A DNA stretch of 47,915 nt from an uncultured Thermomicrobiales bacterium (lineage in GTDB: Bacteria > Chloroflexota > Chloroflexia > Thermomicrobiales > CADCWN01), in the NCBI GenBank assembly GCA_902806415.1, contig CADCWN010000312.1:1-47915 (forward strand), in the 5' to 3' direction. The notes beneath the pieces are model-generated. The model was not told where the DNA came from. It searched no databases and saw only the letters and a list, made by a program, of their open reading frames with translations. Positions 42,345-47,915 of the stretch are shown here, piece after piece (within the stretch, counting starts at the first letter, position 1; every line of letters starts with the position of its first letter). The position numbers and the translations under genes were made by a program.

Positions 42345-44252
42345 ATGAATGTGCAGGTAGGCGGGCGCGCGGTCCCGCACGGGCGCGTCGATCTCGGCCT
42401 CGGCGCGTGGTTCCGGGCGCTCGCCGCGCGCTGGCCCGTTGCCGCCGTGCCGCTCGCCTACCTGCTCCTCACGGTGGCGATGGCCTGGCCGCTGCCGCTC
42501 CACCTCGCCACCCATGTACCGGCGGGCGGCGACACGCTCCTCTTCCTCTGGGACCTCTGGTGGTTCCGGCAGTCCGCCGACGCCGGGACGAGCCCGTTCC
42601 ACTCCACGATGCTGTACCACCCGAGTGGGGTCAATACCGTCTTCACGACGCTGGCCTCGCTGGAGAGTGCTATCGCGGTGCCGTTCCAATGGCTCGGCCT
42701 GAGCCCGATCGCCTGTTACAATCTGCTGCTCCTCTTCAGCTCGGCGGCGGGTGCGTGGGCGACCTGGGCGCTCGCGCGGCGGGTCACCGGTTCCTCGGCG
42801 GCGGCGTTCGTCGCGGGGATCGTCTACGGCTGGTCGCCGTATCACGCGGCGCGGGTCGTCGGCGGGCATCTCAATCTCGCCAGCCACCAGTGGATCCCGC
42901 TCTACATCCTCGGTGTGCTCGGCACCTTCGACGCCATCTGGCCGGGGGCGACCGAAGAGGGCTGGCGGGCCGGGGCGGCGGTGAAGCCCGTTGCCTCTTC
43001 ACGTCGGGCGCGGTGGCAGCGGATCGCCCTCTGGTCCCTGCTCGCCGGGGTGTCGGCGGCGGCGACCGCCGCGACGGAGTTCACCTACGCCGCCTTCCTC
43101 GTCCTCTGGACGCTCTTCTACCTCGGCTATCGCGCGCGCCCGCTCTGGCGACAGCGCGCGTGGGGGACGCTCCGCGCGGCATTGCTACCGCTGGCGTCGA
43201 TCGGGGCGCTCGCGGTGGCGCTCACCTCGCCGCTCCTGTTCGCGGCGGGGAGCGAGATCCTGGGGGATAAGACCGGCTACATGTACAGCAGCCCGCGCGA
43301 GACCCTCTCCTACTCGGCGGACGTGCTGCAGTATTTCCTGCCGAACGAACTGCACCCGCTGGCGAGCGCCGAATTGCGCGGCTACATCGACGAGATCGCC
43401 GGGACGCCGAATGTGGCCGAGCGGATCGTCGCGCCGGGCTGGACCGTCTGGGCTTTGTCGTTGCTGGCGATCGCGCTCGGCTGGCGGCGGCGCGGGGTGC
43501 GGTTCTGGGGCTGGATGTTCCTGCTGGCCGCGACCCTCAGTATCGGGCCGGTCCTGCACTGGGCCGGGCGAGTCTACTTCACGCCATTCAATGTCTCGAT
43601 CATGCTGCCCTACGCGTTCCTCTATGGCCTGCCCGGCTTCTCGGTGATGCGCGCGCCGCTGCGCTTCGCCGTGCTGGTTTCTCTCGCCGGGGCGATCCTG
43701 GTCGCCTATACCCTGGCGCGGATTCGCGCACGCTGGACCCGCGTCGGGACGGTCGCGATCGCCCTGGCGGCGCTCCTCATCCTGGCCGAGTCAGCGACGG
43801 TCCTGCCGCTCACCGCCGTGGGCCGCTCGGAGGTCGCCGCGACAATCCGCCGCGACCCCGTGCCGGGCGCGGTCCTTGACCTGCCGCTGACCCCGCTCGT
43901 CGATTATCTCTGGCTCCAGACACAGCATGGCCGCCCGATCGTCGGCGGCTATCTCGCCCGTCAGCCCCCCGATCCGTTCGCGCAGCGCAATCCGGCGGTC
44001 CGTTATCTGCGCCCGGAAGTCGGCGCGGGTGACGACGCCAGCGTGCGGGATGGCGACGGGCTACGCTCCCTGCAGGAGTCCAGGGTGCGCTATGTCGTCG
44101 TCCACTGGTGGGCAATCCCGCAAGACCAGCAGCAAGAGGTCGCGCACAAGCTCGGCACTTTGTTCGCGAACCAGTCCGGCGTCGAGGTGCCACAGGAAGG
44201 GACGAGCTACTATCTCGTCCCCGCCGCGCCACCCGCCGCCGCGCTGCCATAG
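42345..44252 (+). CDS. Large polytopic membrane protein, glycosyltransferase-like (unknown)
   Basis: A 635-residue protein with about ten or more hydrophobic helices and a soluble C-terminal part (about 480-635). The first outer loop contains LATHVPAGGDTLLFLWDLWWF, with an acidic site and Trp-rich segment resembling GT-C glycosyltransferases, whose loop carries a catalytic Asp. PNELHPLASAEL and GLPGFSVMRAPLRFAVL are further blocks seen in such proteins. A role in cell-envelope polysaccharide or lipid glycosylation is inferred only. ATG 42345 is chosen; the open frame extends upstream to 42072 without coding character. A spacer of about 260 bases precedes it. Confidence 0.72.
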   Translation: MNVQVGGRAVPHGRVDLGLGAWFRALAARWPVAAVPLAYLLLTVAMAWPLPLHLATHVPAGGDTLLFLWDLWWFRQSADAGTSPFHSTMLYHPSGVNTVFTTLASLESAIAVPFQWLGLSPIACYNLLLLFSSAAGAWATWALARRVTGSSAAAFVAGIVYGWSPYHAARVVGGHLNLASHQWIPLYILGVLGTFDAIWPGATEEGWRAGAAVKPVASSRRARWQRIALWSLLAGVSAAATAATEFTYAAFLVLWTLFYLGYRARPLWRQRAWGTLRAALLPLASIGALAVALTSPLLFAAGSEILGDKTGYMYSSPRETLSYSADVLQYFLPNELHPLASAELRGYIDEIAGTPNVAERIVAPGWTVWALSLLAIALGWRRRGVRFWGWMFLLAATLSIGPVLHWAGRVYFTPFNVSIMLPYAFLYGLPGFSVMRAPLRFAVLVSLAGAILVAYTLARIRARWTRVGTVAIALAALLILAESATVLPLTAVGRSEVAATIRRDPVPGAVLDLPLTPLVDYLWLQTQHGRPIVGGYLARQPPDPFAQRNPAVRYLRPEVGAGDDASVRDGDGLRSLQESRVRYVVVHWWAIPQDQQQEVAHKLGTLFANQSGVEVPQEGTSYYLVPAAPPAAALP

Positions 44253-44265
44253 TGCAGGGGGATGG

Positions 44266-44340
44266 GGACGGGGTTAGACCACAGAGCGCACAGAGCGCAC
44301 AGAGACGAGGGGAGAGAAGAGAGGGGACGAGAGAAGTATG
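44266..44340. repeat. Half copy of the CAGAG-type repeat
   Basis: GGTTAGACCACAGAGCGCAC and a purine-rich run (GAGGGGAGAGAAGAGAGG) match one arm of the 36170-36320 element in design. The opposite arm is missing. It starts 13 bases after the membrane protein gene. Confidence 0.6.
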
Positions 44341-44452
44341 GGAGAAGGGTGAGAGGGAGGAGAACGCGCTGGAGCAGGACGCGTCTGGTGTCATCGCGTC
44401 TTCCGGTCGCCCCGGCCAACGTATGGTGGTGGCGAACGGCCAGAGGGACACG

Positions 44453-45001
44453 ATGACCTATATTGCGTTTTTGCGCGCGATCAATGTCGCCGGGCGAACG
44501 GTGACGATGGCGCGGCTGCGGGAACTCTTCGTTGATCTCGGCCTGGCCAACGTGCGCAGCTACATTCAGAGCGGCAACATCTTCTTCGAGACGGACGAGA
44601 CCGACCGGGAGGCCCTGACGCTCACGATCGAGCGGCATCTCCGCCAGGCACTCGGCTATGAGGTTGGCGTCTTCCTGCGCACCATCCCCGAGGTCGAACA
44701 CCTCCTGGCGCTCGATCCGTTCGGGGGCGTGGAGGTGACCCCCGACCTGCGGCTTTGCGTCGTCTTCGTCGCGACCGCGCCGCGCCAGGATCTCGCCCTC
44801 CCGCTCACCTCCCCCAGGGGGGATGCGACGATCGTCGGCGTGACCCCCGGCGAAATCTTGCTGGTGTTACACCTCATCAACGGTCGCCCGGCCGACGCGA
44901 CCAAGTTCCTGGCAACGGTCTTCGCGGGCACGCCGAGCAAGGGGACGATGCGCTTCTGGGGGACGACCGCCAAGATCCTGGCGGCCGCGCGCCGGGCGTA
45001 G
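44453..45001 (+). CDS. DUF1697 protein
   Basis: A 182-residue protein of the DUF1697 family. TYIAFLRAINVAGR ('A-L-L-R-G-I-N-V-G') is its classical start, followed by LGLANVRSYIQSGNIFF ('G-x-x-x-V-x-T-Y-x-Q-S-G-N') and KFLATVFAGTPSKGTMRFWGT near the end. The function is unknown. The start ATG 44453 has GAGGG upstream; the frame is open much further upstream over a repeat. It converges with the dioxygenase gene, 18 bases apart. Confidence 0.92.
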   Translation: MTYIAFLRAINVAGRTVTMARLRELFVDLGLANVRSYIQSGNIFFETDETDREALTLTIERHLRQALGYEVGVFLRTIPEVEHLLALDPFGGVEVTPDLRLCVVFVATAPRQDLALPLTSPRGDATIVGVTPGEILLVLHLINGRPADATKFLATVFAGTPSKGTMRFWGTTAKILAAARRA

Positions 45002-45019
45002 GCTGGCGGGGCGATACCA

Positions 45020-45883
45020 TCAACCTCCCTGGATGCCGATATCGAAGGTCGCGACGTAGCCCTCGCCAGCCTTCGTGGTCGTCAGCAGCAACAGATCTTT
45101 GTAGATACCATCCCGGTTGTTGCGACGGTCGCGCTGGCCCCGGCTCTCGTATGGTGCTCGGGAGAGGACCTGATCGGAGAGCGTGTCGTCGAAGAAGAGT
45201 TGCGAGGTGAACACTTTGCCCACCTCGAGCTGGACTTTGAAGTGGATATGGATGGCGCGACCGCGATACCAGCCGGGATAAATCGTGGTGAAGGTCGCCT
45301 TCCCGCTCGCGTCGGTCGCCTGATAGCCGCGCAGGAATTGCTGCCCCGTCGTGTTAGAATCAGCGTCCGCGACATCCGAGTAGGCTCCCGCAGCGTCGCA
45401 ATGCCAGACCTCGACTCTCGCCCCGGGGAGCGGGGCGCAGCCGTCGCCCGCGATCCGCGAGACGTTGAAGGTGAGGGTCAGGAGCGCGCCCTCCTTGACC
45501 GCGCCGGTGCGGGGGTCGGAGCGGATATCGGAGCGATTGAGATTTTCGTCCACGAAGTACGGCCCCTCGGTCGTTTCCGGGCGCACGATGCACGCGGGCA
45601 GCGCCGCGACGGTCGCAATCTGGGTGTTCGCCACCGCCACGGTCGCCGCCTGCGCCTGCTGGCTGGCGATCGCCGTTGGCTCTCCCTGCTGCGCGGTCGC
45701 TGTCGCCGCTTCGGCGTTGAGGGCGGCGGTAGCTGCCGATCCTGTGGCTGGTGTTGTCGCCGACTGGCCGGGGGCGCACGCGGCCAGCATCGTGATCCCG
45801 GCTGTCCCGAGAAGCGCCAGCACTTCGCGTCGGCTCAGGATATGGCCGAGTTGCCGATCATCGTTATCCAGTTCCACGATCAT
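45020..45883 (-). CDS. Exported lipoprotein intradiol ring-cleavage dioxygenase
   Basis: A 287-residue protein of the catechol/protocatechuate 3,4-dioxygenase family, which cleaves aromatic diols with non-haem Fe(III). The N-terminus has LSRREVLALLGTAGI (Tat-like) and lipobox LAACAPG (Cys36), so it is probably anchored outside the membrane. An Ala/Thr/Gln-rich linker (about 40-100) follows. The catalytic region has EGPYFVDENLNRSDIR, CDAAGAYSDV (a likely Tyr ligand), and IYPGWYRGRAIHIHFKV (Tyr, His, His ligands). ATG 45883 follows TGGAGG directly. Exported intradiol dioxygenases are less usual than cytoplasmic ones. Substrate unknown. Confidence 0.88.
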   Translation of the reverse strand: MIVELDNDDRQLGHILSRREVLALLGTAGITMLAACAPGQSATTPATGSAATAALNAEAATATAQQGEPTAIASQQAQAATVAVANTQIATVAALPACIVRPETTEGPYFVDENLNRSDIRSDPRTGAVKEGALLTLTFNVSRIAGDGCAPLPGARVEVWHCDAAGAYSDVADADSNTTGQQFLRGYQATDASGKATFTTIYPGWYRGRAIHIHFKVQLEVGKVFTSQLFFDDTLSDQVLSRAPYESRGQRDRRNNRDGIYKDLLLLTTTKAGEGYVATFDIGIQGG

Positions 45884-46038
45884 CCTCCAGGTTAGGCCGC
45901 CGGGGTCCGACGGTCGGGCGCTTGCAGGAGCATGGCATCGAAATTGTAGCGTCGCCTGGTACTGTAGCGTGGGCCACAGTGATCTAACGCCCATAGGAGA
46001 GTTTCTGTAGCAACGGGTGATTGCGAAGGTGGAGACTG

Positions 46039-46254
46039 ATGGCGAACGAGCGCGAGTGGGTGCGGGTAGAAGTCCTCTGGGATGCCGATTCCCACCGTGA
46101 AGCTGATTACCGGGGGGATGAGCAGACCGCCGACGAGCTCGGTGATCCTTCGGCGCGGTGGCTAGGGTTCTCGTCTACGCCGCAGGACGGGGGACATCTC
46201 AGCAAGCGCAAGCGTAAGAAACTGCGGGGCCAGGGGCGGCAATCCGAGCGTTGA
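46039..46254 (+). CDS. Small hypothetical hydrophilic protein
   Basis: A 71-residue protein, acidic in the first half (VRVEVLWDADSHREADYRGDE) and basic at the end (SKRKRKKLRGQGRQSER). ATG 46039 follows GGTGGAG. No family is recognised. The aromatic and acidic N-terminal pattern faintly recalls the partial ORF at 47826. Confidence 0.5.
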   Translation: MANEREWVRVEVLWDADSHREADYRGDEQTADELGDPSARWLGFSSTPQDGGHLSKRKRKKLRGQGRQSER

Positions 46255-46393
46255 GTGTCGGCAGATCGCGAGAAAGTGCGCGATGCGACAGACGACGATG
46301 CGAAAACATCACCCGGCGCCCCAATGGGCCAAGTGACGTTTCCATCCTGAATGCAACCCTCGCGGAGCACACCTCGCCACGACTTGCTAGGTC

Positions 46394-46935
46394 TTGCCGA
46401 CTTTCGATGATCGCTCTGGGCCGCTTTGCGGCGGAGGCCCTGTGCTGTCCTGTTTGGCTGCTGTCGCCTCGGTCTTGGCTAGTCGCCTGCGCCTTCCGCC
46501 GTTCCTGCCCCATCGCAAAGGGCTGTGTCTCGCCGAGATCGCCGTCACCGAGGAAGGGATAACCCTCCGGCTCTTCGTCGCCCGCCGGACCGCACGCCGC
46601 CCCTCCTGCCAGCGTCGCGCACATCGCAGCCACGGTCGCGACGGCCGCACCATCGCCGACCCCCCGTGAGGCGGCACGGCGGTCAGGCTCCGGGTGCGGG
46701 TGCGCCGGTCCGTCTGCGGTGTTGCCTCCTGCCCGCAGCGCATCTGCGCCGAGCGACGGGCGCGGCCCGTCGGCCACCACGCGCGGCCGATCCACCGGCT
46801 GTGCGACGCGCCGCAACGGATCGGGCTGGCGCTCGGCGGGGACGCCGGTGCCCAGCCGGCGACGGTCCCCGGGCCGCCCGGCTGGCCAGACGACGCTCCC
46901 CGGCCTCATCCGCCGCCCGTTTCCGCAAGACCACG
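46394..46935 (+). pseudogene. Decayed ISL3-family transposase, N-terminal remnant
   Basis: The translation carries the ISL3 N-terminal pattern: LRLPPFLPHRKGLCLAEIAV, then GRTIADPP where 'R-T-(L/I)-A-D-L-P-W' is expected, then after a TGA stop (46667-46669) in the same frame GGTAVRLRVRVRRSVCGVAS, 'C-P-x-R-I-x-x-E-R' as CPQRICAERRA, and QRIGLALGGDAGA. The stop sits where the Trp codon (TGG) would be. Homology then shifts frame near 46860 (TTLPGLIRRPF, matching the 'L-L-R-L-I-R-R' region) and ends. The zinc-finger cysteines are also partly lost. No catalytic part remains. The neighbouring dihydrofolate-reductase-like gene ends within four bases. Confidence 0.75.
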
Positions 46936-46938
46936 CGG

Positions 46939-47493
46939 TTATTGCTTGTCTGGCCGGTAGACCAGGGCGAGGGTGCCAGAACCGAGCGCCTTGCTCTCGA
47001 CCAGCCGCAGCTTCGTCGGGGGCGTCCCGTCCGGGAAAAACCGCCTTCCCCTGCCCATGACGAAGGGCTCGACCAGGAACCGGTACTCATCGATCAGATC
47101 CGTCCCCAGCAGCGAGTGGACCAGGGTCGCGCTGCCATCGATGATGATGTCTTTGCCCGGCTGCCGCTTCAGTTTGGCGATTTCTTCCACCACATTTCCC
47201 GAGATGATGGTGGATTCTTTCCAGGGCGCTGCCGAGAGCGTGGTCGAGACCACATATTTGTGCATCCGGTTGAGGATCGGCCCGGGGCCGTCGCCGGTCG
47301 TCTGTTGAGACCAGCCCGGCCACAGCATTTCGTAGGTGACCCGTCCCAGGAGGTACGCGTCGCCTTGCGCGTACTCCTCCGTGATGTGCTGCATCCGCTC
47401 GGGGCTATTGGTGTTCTGCCACCAGTGATCCATCGTATCCGCGTCAAAGACACCATCCAGGGTGGTCCACGCTTTCACCCAGAGCTTCCTCAT
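46939..47493 (-). CDS. Dihydrofolate reductase family protein (RibD C-terminal-like)
   Basis: A 184-residue protein. MRKLWVKAWTTLDGVFDAD matches the 'S-L-D-G' start of RibD_C/YwjB-like reductases; DAYLLGRVTYEMLWPGW and DIIIDGSATLVHSLL are the other typical blocks, and LIDEYRFLVEPFVMGRGRRFF closes the domain. These proteins bind NADPH; most are of unknown substrate. ATG 47493 follows TAGGAGAAC. Its stop lies at the end of the ISL3 remnant, which suggests insertion near the 3' end without damage to it. Confidence 0.9.
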   Translation of the reverse strand: MRKLWVKAWTTLDGVFDADTMDHWWQNTNSPERMQHITEEYAQGDAYLLGRVTYEMLWPGWSQQTTGDGPGPILNRMHKYVVSTTLSAAPWKESTIISGNVVEEIAKLKRQPGKDIIIDGSATLVHSLLGTDLIDEYRFLVEPFVMGRGRRFFPDGTPPTKLRLVESKALGSGTLALVYRPDKQ

Positions 47494-47825
47494 CGATGTT
47501 CTCCTAAAAATACGATCTGCTCACCTCTTGCAAGCGAGAAATATACTACCATCATAGACCTAGAATGCGAGTAATAGCGCCAAATTCCGGGCTCAGATTC
47601 TGCCAGCCTACGGGAGCGCGGGCTTCGACCTCTCGCGTCAGCGCGTGCTTGCCGCGTGAGGGGGATCATCGAAAGGCGGCAAGATGGCATCATCACAATG
47701 CACCACTTCGGGCTGACGCGCACGACGCGGGTGGTGTGGCAGCCGCGTCGGCGGCGTGACCACCGCGTGTAGGGCCTAGTCAAGCGCTCGCTGCGGCCTG
47801 AGCATCGCCATCGAGGAGGTGTGCG
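47494..47825. other. Gene-free spacer
   Basis: About 330 bases, lower in GC near 47500-47600. I see no ORF, hairpin or repeat I can support. It presumably holds the promoters of the two divergent flanking genes. Confidence 0.35.
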
Positions 47826-47915
47826 ATGCCCAGGCGACGAGCGGACGACGACCTGCGGCTTGAGCGCTCCTGGGTCTGGGCGGCAGACGCCGAGCGGCGC
47901 TGGGTACGGGCGTTC
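47826..47915 (+). CDS. Hypothetical protein, N-terminal fragment (runs off right edge)
   Basis: Thirty codons from ATG 47826 (MPRRRADDDLRLERSWVWAA) remain open to the window edge. GGAGGTGTGCG precedes the ATG, a good ribosome binding site. Rich in Arg, Trp and Asp. No family recognised from this short piece. Confidence 0.4.
   Translation, partial: MPRRRADDDLRLERSWVWAADAERRWVRAF

Overview
This window is one stretch of a very GC-rich bacterial chromosome. It has no tRNA, rRNA, CRISPR array or prophage that I can see. Gene content suggests a Chloroflexota (Thermomicrobia-like) organism: Tat-type lipoproteins, an SLH/MBG surface protein, many sugar-type ABC genes, a sulfite-oxidase-like enzyme with its own membrane anchor, and recurring GC-rich palindromes. 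That lineage is inferred from gene style and is not proven by a marker gene. Both edges hold accessory material: an IS701-like transposase start at the left, and a decayed ISL3-like transposase plus small unknown ORFs at the right.

Layout. 1-1.3 kb: IS edge and a broken membrane ORF. 1.35-3 kb: a small membrane protein and a D-2-hydroxyacid dehydrogenase. 3.3-7.2 kb (minus): a housekeeping operon, D,D-carboxypeptidase > rluB > cmk > plsC, with overlapping cmk and plsC starts. 7.4-9.1 kb: ilvD, divergent from a Tat-exported FAD oxidoreductase. 11.2-11.8 kb: a broken creatininase gene. 12.1-19.4 kb (minus): an IclR regulator and a catabolic operon (solute-binding lipoprotein, two ABC permeases, sugar-isomerase-like TIM barrel, amidohydrolase, ABM-like small protein) behind a near-consensus promoter. 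19.9-23.8 kb: MFS, PPOX flavoprotein, cupin and ispH with a clear terminator.

24.1-27.1 kb: a large modular surface protein gene (signal peptide, MBG-type repeats, PSP linker, InlB-like repeat, SLH repeats). It is broken by two frameshifts, the first exactly at an eight-C tract. 27.1-33.6 kb (minus): a winged-helix protein, a membrane molybdopterin oxidoreductase with an internal twin-arginine motif, a membrane/alpha-beta-hydrolase fusion and a BNR-repeat protein. 33.8-34.2 kb: a small soluble protein.

34.4-42.1 kb looks like a second catabolic island: an unknown 561-residue protein behind a promoter and palindromic operator, an Ldh2-type oxidoreductase, a damaged SDR, a divergent enolase with altered active-site residues, an APH-fold kinase and a CtBP-like hydroxyacid dehydrogenase. 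I infer a sugar-acid pathway, but the substrate is unknown. 42.3-47.5 kb: a large polytopic membrane protein, DUF1697, a lipoprotein intradiol dioxygenase and a DHFR/RibD-like protein.

Intergenic spacers, especially at 28-45 kb, are occupied by several unrelated families of long inverted repeats that look like non-autonomous elements. The best candidates for new biology are the enolase-like island, the Sec/Tat hybrid molybdoenzyme, the possible C-tract switch in the surface protein, and the repeat families.
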